Below, in pieces: positions 41,096 through 51,209 of a stretch of 64,000 bases of DNA. The notes beneath the pieces are model-generated. The model was not told the DNA's origin, searched no databases, and worked only from the letters and a program-made list of their open reading frames with translations. Position numbers and translations under genes: made by a program. Numbering within the stretch: position 1 is the first letter of the stretch; every line of letters starts with the position of its first letter. This DNA comes from Natronospira bacteriovora. Lineage in GTDB: Bacteria > Pseudomonadota > Gammaproteobacteria > Natronospirales > Natronospiraceae. The stretch lies in NCBI RefSeq assembly GCF_030848495.1, contig NZ_JAVDDT010000002.1, forward strand, positions 310,001 to 374,000. The letters run 5' to 3'.

Positions 41096-42763
41096 TCAAC
41101 CGGCCTTTTCCATCATTTCCCGGGCGTGATCGCGGCTGGTTTCGGTGATCTCGGTGCCGCCCAGCATGCGCGCCAGCTCCTCCACGCGTTCGGTGTCCTT
41201 CAGCGGCGTCACCCGGGTGAAGGTTTCTCCCTGCCGGGTGTTCTTGGCAATGCGGAAGTGATGGTGGCCCTGTGAGGCCACCTGGGCGAGGTGAGTCACG
41301 CAAAGCACCTGACAGCGCTCCCCCAGTCGGCGCAGTTCTCGGCCGACAATTTCCGCTACACCCCCGCCGATGCCGGCATCCACTTCATCGAAGATCATGG
41401 CCGGAATACTTGCCCGGCGGGCGGCCACCACCTGAATGGCCAGTCCGATGCGTGACAGCTCACCGCCCGAGGCGACCCGTGCCAGGCTTCTCAGGGGCTG
41501 GCCGGCATTCATGGACACTTCGAATACGACCGCATCCGCTCCATTGGCGCGAGGCGCCTCGGCGTCCTGTGTGACCTGAATGGCCAGTTGGCCGCCGGAC
41601 AGGCCCAGCCCCTGCATGACCTCGGTCACCTTCTCTGACAGGGTATTTGCCGTCGCCTTGCGTTTGGCATGCAGGGCATCGGCTGCCGTTTGCCAGCGGG
41701 AACGGCAGTCCTCGACGGTCTGGCGCGCTTCGGCCAGGCGCTCGCCGGCATGCTCGATGGCGTCGAGGCGTTCCCGCATGGACTCCAGTGTGTCCACCAG
41801 GGCCTGCGGTTCCACCCGATGTTTGCGAGCGAGTTCATGTGCCGTGCCGATGCGGTCGGCCACCCAGTTGAGTCGGGCCGGATCCAGATCCAGGTCACTC
41901 AGGTACCGCCGCAGATCTTCCCCGGCTTCTTCCAGATTGATGCCGGCCTGCTCCAGGGTGCTGCGAATGGGTTCCAGCCTGGCGTCGAGTGCCACCAGGG
42001 ACTCTACGCGATGCAGGGCCTGGCTGAGCAGATCCGAGGCCGAACCTTCCTCACCGTCATAGGCCAGGGACAGAGCCTGCTGGCCTTCTTCCAGCAGACG
42101 CCCGCCATGGCGCAGGCGGTCGTGCTCGGATTCCAGCGCCTCGATTTCACCCGGTGCCAGCTCCAGGGCTTCCAGTTCCCGCACCTGGTGACGCAGGAAT
42201 TCGGCGCCTTCGGCGCCGCCCCCGGCGGCTTCTTCCAGCTCGGCCAGTCTTTCGCCCGCGTCTTTCCAGGCGCGCCAGCTTTCACGCACGGCCGCCAGCT
42301 CCTGCGCATGGTCCCCGTATTGGTCGATCAGGGAGAGCTGGGTTCTGGGCTTGAGCAGTGACTGGTGTTCGTGCTGGCCATGGATGTCCATGAGGCGCTC
42401 GCCCAGTCGCCGAAGCTGCTGGACGGGTACCTTGTGGCCATTCACGTAGGCGCGGGAGCGTCCCTGGCTGTTGATGGTGCGGCGCAGCAGGCAGTGCGCT
42501 TCGTCATCCAGTTCCTGTTCTTCGAGCCAGGCCAGGGTGTCCGGGTCATGGCCCAGGTCGAACTCCACGCTGATCTCGGCGCGCTGGTGGCCGTGGCGCA
42601 CCACGGCTGCATCGGCCCGGTCACCCAGTACCAGGCCGATGGCGTCCACCAGAATGGATTTGCCGGCCCCGGTTTCACCAGTGAGGACGTTCAGGCCACC
42701 GGTCAGCTCCAGATCCAGTTCGTCGATCAGGGCAAAGTCCTTGATGCGCAGATGCGTCAGCAT
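41096..42763 (-). CDS. recN: DNA repair protein RecN
   Basis: A 555-residue SMC-like ATPase for double-strand break repair. Walker A is GETGAGKSILVDA near residue 31, the signature motif is VASGGELSRIGLA and Walker B is MIFDEVDAGIGG. A long coiled-coil region lies between about 150 and 370. The start LTHLRIKDFALIDELDLEL is conserved. It is convergent with fur and followed upstream by nadK on the same strand. Confidence 0.96.
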   Translation of the reverse strand: MLTHLRIKDFALIDELDLELTGGLNVLTGETGAGKSILVDAIGLVLGDRADAAVVRHGHQRAEISVEFDLGHDPDTLAWLEEQELDDEAHCLLRRTINSQGRSRAYVNGHKVPVQQLRRLGERLMDIHGQHEHQSLLKPRTQLSLIDQYGDHAQELAAVRESWRAWKDAGERLAELEEAAGGGAEGAEFLRHQVRELEALELAPGEIEALESEHDRLRHGGRLLEEGQQALSLAYDGEEGSASDLLSQALHRVESLVALDARLEPIRSTLEQAGINLEEAGEDLRRYLSDLDLDPARLNWVADRIGTAHELARKHRVEPQALVDTLESMRERLDAIEHAGERLAEARQTVEDCRSRWQTAADALHAKRKATANTLSEKVTEVMQGLGLSGGQLAIQVTQDAEAPRANGADAVVFEVSMNAGQPLRSLARVASGGELSRIGLAIQVVAARRASIPAMIFDEVDAGIGGGVAEIVGRELRRLGERCQVLCVTHLAQVASQGHHHFRIAKNTRQGETFTRVTPLKDTERVEELARMLGGTEITETSRDHAREMMEKAG

Positions 42764-42856
42764 GGCGAGGGGTGCGCTCCCTGTTGTTTTATACAGTATT
42801 CCACTCTGCCTGAGAGAATAGCAGATCAGGCATCAAATACCATGATGTGGCGGCGG

Positions 42857-43753
42857 TCAACGCGGCACCTGTTCTTCCTGGGCGCGGCCCCAGTGGAGTT
42901 TGGAACGAAGCAGGGCAAAGTAGTCGTATCCGGGGGGGTGGAGCAGGGTGGTTTTCTCTTTCGAGCGTTGCAGCTCCACCCGGTCTCCCGCGATCAGTTC
43001 ATGGGTTTTCTGCCCGTCCCAGTTGAGCTGGGCCCGGGTGCGTTCGTCACCTCGGAGGACGAACCTCAGGCGGCTGTTGCCCGGGACGACCAGCGGCCGG
43101 TCACTGAGGGTGTGGGGGCAAATGGGCACGAGGGCGAGGGCATCCACGTCCGGGTGCAGGATGGGGCCACCGCCCGAGAGGGCATAGGCGGTGGAGCCGG
43201 TGGCCGTGGCCGCGATCATGCCATCGGCGCGGTGCAGGGAGACGAAGGTGTCATCCACCCAGGTCTCGAACTCGATCATGCGCCCGCCATCCGCCTTCTG
43301 GATAACCACATCGTTCAGGGCCAGATCCGCCTCGGCTTCTCTGCCCTCGCGCTCGATGCGGGCGGACAGCATGTGGCGCATGTCGCGGGTAAAGCGGCCG
43401 TCGAGAATGGCGGCCACATCATCCGCGGCACGACTGGCCACGATGTCGGTCAGAAAACCCAGGCGCCCCAGGTTGATGCCCACCAGCGGCACAGGGCGAG
43501 CGGCCAGGACGCGCGCGGTGTTGAGCAGGGTGCCGTCACCGCCAACGGCGATGATGAGATCCACGTCCCCGGCTAGGGTTTCGGCGTCCTCGGCCTTGTG
43601 GGGCCAGTCCGGGAGCGCGGCGGCGGTGCGCTGATCCAGCACATGATTCAGGCCGCGACGGTCCAGCAGGGCCACCAGGGCGTGCAGGACGGTGGCCACC
43701 CGTTCGTCGCCGTCCTTTGCGATCAGGCCGATACGTTGGAATGCTTTGCTCAT
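42857..43753 (-). CDS. nadK: NAD kinase
   Basis: A 298-residue enzyme that phosphorylates NAD to NADP. Family motifs are IIAVGGDGTLLNTAR (GGDG), PLVGINLGRLGFLTDI, ALNDVVIQK and IAATATGSTAYALSGGGPILHP. The start ATG at 43753 gives the common N terminus (FQRIGLIAKDGDERV). It is divergent from hrcA, as in many gammaproteobacteria where nadK and recN lie beside the heat-shock cluster. Confidence 0.96.
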   Translation of the reverse strand: MSKAFQRIGLIAKDGDERVATVLHALVALLDRRGLNHVLDQRTAAALPDWPHKAEDAETLAGDVDLIIAVGGDGTLLNTARVLAARPVPLVGINLGRLGFLTDIVASRAADDVAAILDGRFTRDMRHMLSARIEREGREAEADLALNDVVIQKADGGRMIEFETWVDDTFVSLHRADGMIAATATGSTAYALSGGGPILHPDVDALALVPICPHTLSDRPLVVPGNSRLRFVLRGDERTRAQLNWDGQKTHELIAGDRVELQRSKEKTTLLHPPGYDYFALLRSKLHWGRAQEEQVPR

Positions 43754-43803
43754 TCTGCTTGTCCAAGTTCCTGTCTGAAGGATGGTTTTCAGAGCTTCAT
43801 TGC

Positions 43804-43833
43804 TTGACAGTATTGTGACGGCGCTGCTAGTTT
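43804..43833 (+). promoter_or_regulatory. Candidate promoter of hrcA
   Basis: A consensus TTGACA (43804-43809) with a weak TAGTTT (43828-43833) 18 bases on. The CIRCE element starts ten bases downstream, so HrcA binding would block transcription. Confidence 0.5.
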
Positions 43834-43842
43834 TCCGCCAGT

Positions 43843-43869
43843 CTGGCACTCTGATGGATCGAGTGCCAG
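43843..43869. promoter_or_regulatory. CIRCE element (HrcA operator)
   Basis: CTGGCACTC (43843-43851), a nine-base spacer and GAGTGCCAG (43861-43869). This is the 9-9-9 layout of CIRCE, with perfect arms differing from consensus TTAGCACTC at only the outer positions. It lies 32 bases before the hrcA start and implies heat-controlled autorepression of hrcA and perhaps grpE-dnaK. Confidence 0.93.
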
Positions 43870-43900
43870 GTTCCCGGATTCCATCTCGCTCCAGAGAGCC

Positions 43901-44962
43901 ATGATCACCGTGAATCGCAGCGATAATCCACTCAATGACCGGGCCCAGTATCTGCTGAAGACCCTGGTGGAACGCTATATTCGCGAGGGCCATCCGGTGG
44001 GTTCCAGGGCACTGTCCCGCCAGTCCGGCCTGGAACTGAGTCCGGCAAGTATCCGCAATGTGATGGCGGACCTGGAAGAGCTGGGGTTCGTCCAGTCTCC
44101 ACATACCTCAGCCGGCCGGGTGCCCACCGTCAAGGGCTATCGTTTCTTCGTTGATACCCTGCTGACGGTGAAGAAGCTCAATCGGCGCGAGGTGAGCCGC
44201 CTGGAGCTGGGGCTGCGCAATGATGAGGGTGACTTCCAGGCCCTGCTGGGATCGGCCAGCACCCTGCTGTCAGGGGTGACGCGCCTGGCCGGCGTGGTGA
44301 CACTGCCGCGCCGTGAGCGGGCCACCTGGAAGCAGATCGAGTTCCTGCCCCTGTCCGACCGGCGTGTACTGGCCGTGGTGGTTTTCAGTGACCAGGATGT
44401 GCAGAACCGGGTGCTGCGCCTGGAGCGTGGCTATGACCGGGAGCAGCTGCACAAGGCGGCCAATTATCTCAACGCCCATTTTGCCGGCAAGGACCTGACC
44501 CAGGTGCGGGAGGCCTTGCTGGCCGAGATGCGCGAGGCGCGCCAGAGCATGAATGAGCTCATGCTCACCGCCATCCAGATGGCCGACCAGGTCTTTGACA
44601 GCGACCGCAATGTGGAAAGCGGCTATGTCATTGCCGGCGAGACCAATCTGATGGAGTTCGATGAATTGTCGGATGTGGAGAAGCTGCGCCGCCTGTTCGA
44701 GGCCTTCAATCAGAAGCGCGACATTCTGCATCTGCTGGACAAGGCCGTGGCCGCGGAAGGCGTGCAGATCTTCATCGGAGAGGAATCCGGCTACAAGGTG
44801 CTGGATGAGTGCAGTGTGGTGACGGCACCGTATTCCGCCGACGACGAGGTGGTGGGGGTCCTCGGTGTGATCGGTCCCACCCGCATGGCCTACGAGCGGG
44901 TCATTCCCATTGTGGACATGACCGCCCGATTGCTGGGCCATGCCTTGAATTCCCGCCAGTAG
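43901..44962 (+). CDS. hrcA: Heat-inducible transcription repressor HrcA
   Basis: A 353-residue repressor that binds CIRCE and is activated by GroEL. The N-terminal winged helix (YLLKTLVERYIREGHPVGSRALSRQSGLELSPASIRNVMADLEELG) and the SPHTSAGRVPTVKGYRFFVD motif are diagnostic. The start lies just after the CIRCE element. It heads the order hrcA-grpE-dnaK-dnaJ. The presence of HrcA in a gammaproteobacterium lacking it in enterics is lineage-informative. Confidence 0.97.
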   Translation: MITVNRSDNPLNDRAQYLLKTLVERYIREGHPVGSRALSRQSGLELSPASIRNVMADLEELGFVQSPHTSAGRVPTVKGYRFFVDTLLTVKKLNRREVSRLELGLRNDEGDFQALLGSASTLLSGVTRLAGVVTLPRRERATWKQIEFLPLSDRRVLAVVVFSDQDVQNRVLRLERGYDREQLHKAANYLNAHFAGKDLTQVREALLAEMREARQSMNELMLTAIQMADQVFDSDRNVESGYVIAGETNLMEFDELSDVEKLRRLFEAFNQKRDILHLLDKAVAAEGVQIFIGEESGYKVLDECSVVTAPYSADDEVVGVLGVIGPTRMAYERVIPIVDMTARLLGHALNSRQ

Positions 44963-45041
44963 GTCCCAGATTTCAGTCAGCGTATCAGTGGCCCGAGCAA
45001 AACCCGGGCCGTTATCCTTTTTTGATCAAGGGGTTAGCAGA

Positions 45042-45644
45042 ATGTCACAGGAACAGCCCAAGGCACCGGAAGAGCTGGAGGGCGCCGAGCAGGCCGAAGC
45101 GGAGCAGAATCCCGAATCCGATGCCGAGGCGGTTGCCGAAAGCCCGGAAGCCCGTATCGAGCAACTTCAGGCCGAGCTTGAGGAGGCCCGGAGTGAGCGC
45201 CTGCGGGCCATGGCCGAACTGGAGAACGTACGCAAGCGGGCCCGCCGTGACGTGGAGAACGCCCAGAAGTTTTCCGTCGAAAAGCTGGCCGGCGAGTTGC
45301 TGGAGGTCAAGGACAGCCTGGAGATGGGCCTGCAGGCGGTGGGTGGCGAGAACCCCAGTCTGGATCAGCTCAGGGAGGGCAAGGAAATGACCCTTCGCCA
45401 GCTGGCCGGTGTCATGGAGCGGGCGGGCATTGCCGAAATCAACCCGGAAGGCGAGCGCTTCAACCCCGAATTCCATGAAGCCATGACCCTTCAGGAGAGC
45501 AGCGATCACGATCCGGACACGGTGATGTTCGTGATCCAGAAGGGCTATCTGCTCAAGGGGCGCCTGCTGCGTCCGGCGCGAGTGGTCGTGGCCCGGGCCC
45601 CTGACGGCGGCGCGGATGATGCCGACAGCGGTGACGATGCTTGA
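45042..45644 (+). CDS. grpE: Nucleotide exchange factor GrpE
   Basis: A 200-residue co-chaperone that releases ADP from DnaK. The N-terminal ~35 residues are acidic and disordered, followed by a long coiled coil (ARIEQLQAELEEARSERLRAMAELENVRKRARRD) and the C-terminal beta domain with INPEGERFNPEFHEAMT and VIQKGYLLKGRLLRPARVVV. The ATG at 45042 follows AAGGGG. It lies between hrcA and dnaK. Confidence 0.96.
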   Translation: MSQEQPKAPEELEGAEQAEAEQNPESDAEAVAESPEARIEQLQAELEEARSERLRAMAELENVRKRARRDVENAQKFSVEKLAGELLEVKDSLEMGLQAVGGENPSLDQLREGKEMTLRQLAGVMERAGIAEINPEGERFNPEFHEAMTLQESSDHDPDTVMFVIQKGYLLKGRLLRPARVVVARAPDGGADDADSGDDA

Positions 45645-45731
45645 ATAACGCCGCCGCGTCCCCATCTAGGCAATCAGAGAATTCCGGTTTATCCGATTTT
45701 TTGAAATAACGCACTATCTGGAGCAACAATC

Positions 45732-47663
45732 ATGTCCAAGATCATCGGTATTGACCTGGGTACCACGAACTCCTGCGTGGCCATCATGGAGGGGGGTGAG
45801 ACCAAGGTCATCGAAAACAGCGAGGGTGATCGCACCACGCCGTCCATCGTTGCCTTCACCAAGGAAGGCGAAGAGTTGGTGGGGCAATCCGCCAAGCGTC
45901 AGGCGGTCACCAACCCCCAGAACACCCTGTTCGCGGTCAAGCGCCTGATCGGCCGTCGTTTCGATGATGCCGTGGTGCAGAAGGACATCGACATGGTGCC
46001 CTACAGCATCGTCAAGGCCGACAACGGTGATGCCTGGGTCGAGGCCCAGGGCAAGAAGATGGCGCCGCCGGAGGTTTCCGCCCGCGTGCTGAAGAAGATG
46101 AAGCAGACGGCGGAAGATTACCTGGGTGAGAAGGTCACCGAAGCGGTGATCACCGTGCCGGCCTATTTCAACGACTCCCAGCGTCAGGCCACCAAGGATG
46201 CCGGCCGCATTGCCGGCCTTGAGGTCAAGCGCATCATCAACGAGCCCACCGCGGCGGCGCTGGCCTATGGCCTGGACAAGAAGCGCGGCGACCGCAAGGT
46301 GGCCGTGTACGACCTGGGTGGCGGTACCTTCGATATTTCCATCATCGAGATCGCCGAGGTGGACGGTGAGCACCAGTTCGAGGTGCTGTCCACCAACGGT
46401 GATACCTTCCTCGGTGGTGAAGACTTCGACAAGGCTGTCATCGATTACCTGGCCGCTGAATTCAAGAAAGAGCAGGGTGTGGATATCCGCAAGGATCCGC
46501 TGGCCATGCAACGCCTGAAGGAAGCCGCCGAGAAGGCCAAGATCGAGCTTTCCTCCAGCCAGCAGACCGAGGTGAACCTGCCCTACATTACCGCCGATGC
46601 CAGCGGCCCGAAGCACCTGAGCATCAAGATCACCCGGGCCAAGCTGGAATCGCTGGTGGAAGATCTGGTCAAGCGCACAATCGAGCCCTGCAAGACCGCC
46701 ATCAAGGACGCCGGCCTGTCCGTGGGTGACGTGGACGACGTGATCCTGGTGGGTGGTCAGACCCGCATGCCCAAGGTCCAGGAGGCGGTGAAGACCTTCT
46801 TCGGCAAGGATCCGCGCAAGGATGTGAATCCCGATGAGGCGGTTGCCGTGGGTGCGGCCATTCAGGGTGGTGTGCTGGGCGGTGACGTCAAGGACGTGCT
46901 GTTGCTGGACGTTACCCCGCTGTCCCTGGGGATCGAGACCCTGGGCGGTGTGATGACCAAGCTGATCGAGAAGAACACCACGATTCCGACCAAGGCCAAT
47001 CAGACCTTCTCGACGGCCGAGGACAACCAGGGCGCGGTCACCGTGCACGTCTTGCAGGGTGAGCGCGAGCAGGCGGCCCAGAACAAGTCCCTGGGTCGTT
47101 TCGACCTGACCGATATCCCGCCGGCCCCGCGTGGTGTGCCGCAGATCGAGGTGACTTTCGACATCGATGCCAACGGTATCCTGCACGTGTCCGCCAAGGA
47201 CAAGGCCACCGGCAAGGAGCAGGGTATCGAGATCAAGTCCTCCGGCGGTCTGTCCGAGGATGAGATCGAAGAACGCATTCGTGATGCCGAGGCCCATGCC
47301 GAGGAAGACAAGCGCTTCAAGGAACTGGTGGACGTGCGTAACCAGGCCGACGGCCTGATCCATGCCAGCCGCAAGTCTCTGGAAGAGCATGGTGACAAGG
47401 CCGAGGACGGCGAGAAGGAAGCCATCGAGTCCGCCATCAGCGAGCTTGAGGAAGCCATGAAGGGCGACGACGCGGAAGCCATCAAGAGCAAGACCGAGGC
47501 ACTGACCGAAGCCGCTGGCAAGCTGGCCCAGAAGGCCTACGCCGAGCAGGCGGAAGCCGGTGAAGCGGCTGCAGAGGCCGAGGGTGGCGAGTCGACCTCC
47601 GATGACGGCAAGGACGATGTGGTGGATGCGGAATTCGAGGAAGTGAAGGAAAACCGCAAGTAA
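45732..47663 (+). CDS. dnaK: Molecular chaperone DnaK (Hsp70)
   Basis: A 643-residue Hsp70. The ATPase domain begins [15 protein letters not shown] and contains [14 protein letters not shown] and [16 protein letters not shown]. The substrate domain follows from about residue 390 ([17 protein letters not shown]), and the C-terminal tail is acidic ([15 protein letters not shown]), ending in the usual EEV-like motif. The start codon has TGGAG upstream. The 87-base gap to grpE and 125-base gap to dnaJ suggest some internal control. Confidence 0.98.
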   Translation: MSKIIGIDLGTTNSCVAIMEGGETKVIENSEGDRTTPSIVAFTKEGEELVGQSAKRQAVTNPQNTLFAVKRLIGRRFDDAVVQKDIDMVPYSIVKADNGDAWVEAQGKKMAPPEVSARVLKKMKQTAEDYLGEKVTEAVITVPAYFNDSQRQATKDAGRIAGLEVKRIINEPTAAALAYGLDKKRGDRKVAVYDLGGGTFDISIIEIAEVDGEHQFEVLSTNGDTFLGGEDFDKAVIDYLAAEFKKEQGVDIRKDPLAMQRLKEAAEKAKIELSSSQQTEVNLPYITADASGPKHLSIKITRAKLESLVEDLVKRTIEPCKTAIKDAGLSVGDVDDVILVGGQTRMPKVQEAVKTFFGKDPRKDVNPDEAVAVGAAIQGGVLGGDVKDVLLLDVTPLSLGIETLGGVMTKLIEKNTTIPTKANQTFSTAEDNQGAVTVHVLQGEREQAAQNKSLGRFDLTDIPPAPRGVPQIEVTFDIDANGILHVSAKDKATGKEQGIEIKSSGGLSEDEIEERIRDAEAHAEEDKRFKELVDVRNQADGLIHASRKSLEEHGDKAEDGEKEAIESAISELEEAMKGDDAEAIKSKTEALTEAAGKLAQKAYAEQAEAGEAAAEAEGGESTSDDGKDDVVDAEFEEVKENRK

Positions 47664-47788
47664 GGCGCATCCTGTCAGGTCGGCGGGGGCGTCACGGGCC
47701 GATGGCCATCGTGATGCCCCCGCCGTTGCGTCCGGATTGCTGATTGCAGCAGGTCGGGCGCATGAATGAACAGATAACGGGGAAGAGC

Positions 47789-48931
47789 ATGTCGAAGCGG
47801 GATTACTACGAAGTACTGGGTGTGGAAAAAGGCGCCTCGGAGGCCGATATCAAGAAGGCCTACCGGCGGCTTGCCATGAAATATCACCCGGACCGCAATC
47901 CCGATGATGCCGAGGCCGAGGCTCGCTTCAAGGAAGTCAAGGAGGCCTACGAGGCGCTTTCAGACCCCCAGAAACGGGCAGCCTACGATCAGTTCGGCCA
48001 CGCTGGTACCGAGGCCGGTTTTGGTGGCGGTGGCCCGCGAGGCGGTTTCGGGGGTGCCGAGGCCTTTTCCGATATCTTCGGTGACGTATTCGGCGATATT
48101 TTCGGGGGAGGAGGTGGCCGCCGCGGTGGCCGTCGCGTCTTCCGGGGTGCCGACCTGCGTTATCGTCTGAAGATCGATCTGGAACAGGCCGTGCAGGGCG
48201 ACACGGTGCAGATCAAGGTGCCATCCAGCCGCGAATGCGGTGAGTGTGATGGCAGTGGTGCGGCCCGGGGCAGCCAGCCTGAGGGCTGTGACACCTGCGG
48301 TGGGGTCGGCCAGGTGCGAATGCAGCAGGGTTTTTTCTCCGTGCAGCAGACCTGCCCGGCCTGTGGCGGCAGCGGGCAGGTGATCAAGGATCCCTGCCGG
48401 GCCTGTGGTGGCCGCGGCCGCGTGCGGGAAGAGAAAACACTCTCCGTTCGTATCCCGGAAGGAGTGGATGACGGTGACCGCATTCGCCTTAGCGGCGAGG
48501 GCGAGCCCGGCGAAAATGGTGGGCCTCCGGGTGATCTCTACGTGGAGGTGGAAGTCCGTCCCCATCCCATCTTCACTCGTGACGCCAATGACCTGATCTG
48601 CGAGGTGCCCATCAACTTCGCCGCTGCCGTCCTTGGGGGGCAGGTGGAGGTGCCTACCCTGGATGGCCGTGTGGCGTTGAAAATTCCGCCCGAAACCCAG
48701 AGCGGAAAGCTGTTCCGTCTGCGTGGCAAGGGTGTCAAACCGGTGCGTGGTGGTTCTCGTGGTGACCTGCTTTGCCGGGTTACCGTGGAAACACCGGTCA
48801 ACCTCACCAGGGAACAAAAAGAAATCCTCGAGCAGTTTGAGGCCAGCCTGAACAAGGGGGGCAAGCGCCACAGCCCGCGCTCGTCTTCCTGGCTGGATGG
48901 TGTCAAGCGCTTTTTCGAGAATCTGGGCTGA
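47789..48931 (+). CDS. dnaJ: Co-chaperone DnaJ (Hsp40)
   Basis: A 380-residue type I Hsp40. The J domain carries HPD in [10 protein letters not shown], followed by a Gly/Phe region and four zinc-finger repeats ([32 protein letters not shown]). The C-terminal substrate domain ends in a basic tail. The start ATG at 47789 follows GGGGAA. An upstream in-frame ATG is outside the family consensus. It stimulates DnaK ATP hydrolysis and delivers clients. Confidence 0.97.
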   Translation: MSKRDYYEVLGVEKGASEADIKKAYRRLAMKYHPDRNPDDAEAEARFKEVKEAYEALSDPQKRAAYDQFGHAGTEAGFGGGGPRGGFGGAEAFSDIFGDVFGDIFGGGGGRRGGRRVFRGADLRYRLKIDLEQAVQGDTVQIKVPSSRECGECDGSGAARGSQPEGCDTCGGVGQVRMQQGFFSVQQTCPACGGSGQVIKDPCRACGGRGRVREEKTLSVRIPEGVDDGDRIRLSGEGEPGENGGPPGDLYVEVEVRPHPIFTRDANDLICEVPINFAAAVLGGQVEVPTLDGRVALKIPPETQSGKLFRLRGKGVKPVRGGSRGDLLCRVTVETPVNLTREQKEILEQFEASLNKGGKRHSPRSSSWLDGVKRFFENLG

Positions 48932-48975
48932 TTGCAGCCTGGCCGGAAGCCGTCCAATCTTTACAGGAGCCATTC

Positions 48976-49761
48976 ATGCTCAAGCTGGCACTGGTAGGCG
49001 CGGCCGGGCGCATGGGGCGTGCCATCGCCCGCCTTGCGGCCGACGCCGATGATCTGGAGGTGATCGGGGCCCTGGTTCGCAAGGGCAGCGCGGCGGAGGG
49101 GGAGGCGGTTCCCGGTTTTCCGGATCGCTTGTTCTCCAGTGACATCAACGAGGCCCTGTCCGAGGCCGATGTGGTGCTGGATTTCTCCACACCCGCCAGT
49201 ACGGCCGATGTGGCCGCCTACTGTGCGGAACGCCGTATTGCCCTTCTGGTCGGCACTACCGGCCTGGGGCAGGACGGGATTGATGCCCTGCGTGCCAGGG
49301 CGGCCGATATTCCGCTGCTGCTGGCGCCCAACACCAGTTTCGGTGTCAATCTGCTCCTCGATCTGGTTCGCCGTGCGGCGGGATCCCTGGGAGACGACTA
49401 CGACATCGAGATCATCGAGGCCCATCACGGGCAAAAGGTGGATGCCCCCTCCGGTACGGCACTTCGTCTGGGGGAAGTGGCGGCAGCGGCACGCGGGGTC
49501 AGCCTGCCCGAGGACGGCGTGTTCGGCCGTGAGGGACAGACCGGTGCGAGAGAGCGGGGCAGCATCGGTTTTTCCGTCATTCGCGGTGGGGATATTGCCG
49601 GCGAACATACGGTTTTGCTGGCCGGTCAGGGTGAACGCATCGAATTGACCCATCGTGCCTCCAGTCGCGACACCTTCGCCCGAGGCGCACTCAACGCGGC
49701 CCGCTGGCTCAGGGGACGGCCGGCGGGATTTTACGATATGCGTGACGTACTCGGCGGCTGA
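48976..49761 (+). CDS. dapB: 4-hydroxy-tetrahydrodipicolinate reductase
   Basis: A 261-residue NAD(P)H-dependent enzyme of lysine/diaminopimelate synthesis. The nucleotide-binding start is LVGAAGRMGRAIA; the catalytic EAHHGQKVDAPSGTAL motif holds the active-site histidine and lysine. GDIAGEHTVLLAGQGERIELTHRASSRDTFARGAL completes the C-terminal domain. An AGGAG site precedes the ATG. It follows dnaJ by 44 bases, the usual order dnaJ-dapB-carA. Confidence 0.97.
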   Translation: MLKLALVGAAGRMGRAIARLAADADDLEVIGALVRKGSAAEGEAVPGFPDRLFSSDINEALSEADVVLDFSTPASTADVAAYCAERRIALLVGTTGLGQDGIDALRARAADIPLLLAPNTSFGVNLLLDLVRRAAGSLGDDYDIEIIEAHHGQKVDAPSGTALRLGEVAAAARGVSLPEDGVFGREGQTGARERGSIGFSVIRGGDIAGEHTVLLAGQGERIELTHRASSRDTFARGALNAARWLRGRPAGFYDMRDVLGG

Positions 49762-49794
49762 GGCGGCTTTCGCCCCTGTCCGGGGCGCTGCGCG

Positions 49795-49824
49795 TGGACA
49801 GCTGTGGGTGCTCTGAAGTAGAAT
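49795..49824 (+). promoter_or_regulatory. Promoter of carAB
   Basis: TGGACA (49795-49800) and TAGAAT (49819-49824) with an 18-base spacer, giving an mRNA leader of about 165 bases before carA. Confidence 0.65.
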
Positions 49825-49910
49825 TGGCGCGGTTTCGGGGGCGTGTCACCTTGCTCCGTAGCCAGGGTCCGGGCCACGGCTTCGAGGACATCCAGACGAA
49901 TTCAGAACAG

Positions 49911-49977
49911 GCGGGAAGGGTTCCAGGCGAATCTTTCCCGCTTTGTGTATGCGGAATCCGCTCCCCGCCGGGAGCGG
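49911..49977 (+). promoter_or_regulatory. Two hairpins in the carA leader
   Basis: The first pairs GCGGGAA (49911-49917) with TTCCCGC (49935-49941) and is followed by TTTGTGT, an attenuator-like layout. The second is a perfect eight-base stem CCGCTCCC/GGGAGCGG (49958-49977) with a four-base loop just before the carA ribosome site. They may control expression by attenuation or occlusion. Confidence 0.45.
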
Positions 49978-49995
49978 CCGTTGCGGGAGGCGCGT

Positions 49996-51138
49996 GTGAG
50001 AAAGCAGGCATTGCTGGCATTGGCGGATGGTACGGTGTTTCACGGTGAAACCGTGGGAGCCGGAGGCACCACGGTGGGGGAAGTGGTCTTCAACACCGCC
50101 ATGACCGGCTACCAGGAGATTCTGACGGATCCCTCCTATGCCCGCCAGCTGGTGACGCTGACCTATCCGCATATTGGCAATGTGGGTGCCAATGACCAGG
50201 ATCAGGAGTCTGATCGCGTCCAGGCGGCTGGTCTCATCATTCGCGATCTTCCACTGCGGGCAAGCAGCTGGCGTTCCAGCCAGTCTCTGGGTGACTACCT
50301 GGCCAGCGAGGGGACCGTGGCCATTGCCGGTATCGATACCCGCAAGCTGACCCGCCTCATTCGTGACCAGGGCGCCCAGGCGGGTTGTATCAGCACCGAG
50401 ATGGATGCGGAAGCGGCCGTCGCCGAGGCCCGGAAATTCCCGGGCCTGAAGGGTATGGATCTGGCTCGGGAAGTGACCGCCCGGCAGGCCTATGAATGGA
50501 CGGAAGGCAGCTGGCAGCTGGAGGGCAATCAGTTTCGGGAGGCGCCCGAGGCACGCTTTCATGTGGTGGCCTACGATTTCGGCGTCAAGCGCAACATCCT
50601 GCGCCTGCTGGTGGATGCCGGCTGCCGCGTCACGGTGGTGCCGGCGCAGACTCCGGTCGACGAGGTTCTGGCCATGGCGCCGGACGGTGTTTTCCTCTCC
50701 AACGGCCCGGGCGATCCCGAGCCCTGCGACTATGCCATCAATGCCACGCGCCGCCTGCTGGAAGAACGACTGCCCCTGTTCGGCATCTGCCTGGGGCATC
50801 AGCTCCTGGGTCTGGCCGGCGGGGCTCGCTCCGTGAAGATGAAGTTTGGCCACCACGGGGCCAACCATCCGGTCATTGATCTGGATTCGGGGCAGGTGCT
50901 GATCACCAGTCAGAACCATGGCTTCGCCATTGATGAAGACAGTCTGCCGGAGACTCTGCGAGCCACCCACCGTTCCCTGTTCGACAAGACCCTGCAGGGG
51001 ATTGAACATCGCGAGGCGCCGGCCTTCAGCTTCCAGGGTCATCCGGAGGCCAGCCCGGGGCCGCATGACGCCAAACCCCTGTTCGAACGCTTCACGGCCT
51101 TGATGGCCGAACGCCAGCGTGACCGGGCCAGTGCCTGA
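49996..51138 (+). CDS. carA: Carbamoyl phosphate synthase small subunit
   Basis: A 380-residue glutaminase subunit that supplies ammonia to CarB for pyrimidine and arginine synthesis. The N-terminal CarA domain begins [21 protein letters not shown]. The class I amidotransferase triad lies in [16 protein letters not shown] (Cys) and [13 protein letters not shown] (His, Glu). The GTG start at 49996 has GGAGG five bases upstream. An arginine-rich frame stays open in phase for 51 codons before it and may be leader sequence. carB follows after 71 bases. Confidence 0.96.
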   Translation: MRKQALLALADGTVFHGETVGAGGTTVGEVVFNTAMTGYQEILTDPSYARQLVTLTYPHIGNVGANDQDQESDRVQAAGLIIRDLPLRASSWRSSQSLGDYLASEGTVAIAGIDTRKLTRLIRDQGAQAGCISTEMDAEAAVAEARKFPGLKGMDLAREVTARQAYEWTEGSWQLEGNQFREAPEARFHVVAYDFGVKRNILRLLVDAGCRVTVVPAQTPVDEVLAMAPDGVFLSNGPGDPEPCDYAINATRRLLEERLPLFGICLGHQLLGLAGGARSVKMKFGHHGANHPVIDLDSGQVLITSQNHGFAIDEDSLPETLRATHRSLFDKTLQGIEHREAPAFSFQGHPEASPGPHDAKPLFERFTALMAERQRDRASA

Positions 51139-51209
51139 GCCCGGCAAGCCGATTCAGCCAATGACCGATTCCTGCTACGGCGGCCAGCCGCAGACAGCGC
51201 GAGTGCGAG

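Noticed and set aside
45714-47390. 558-codon minus-strand open frame opposite dnaK
   Set aside because: Antisense shadows of dnaK are well known; the sense protein is unmistakable.
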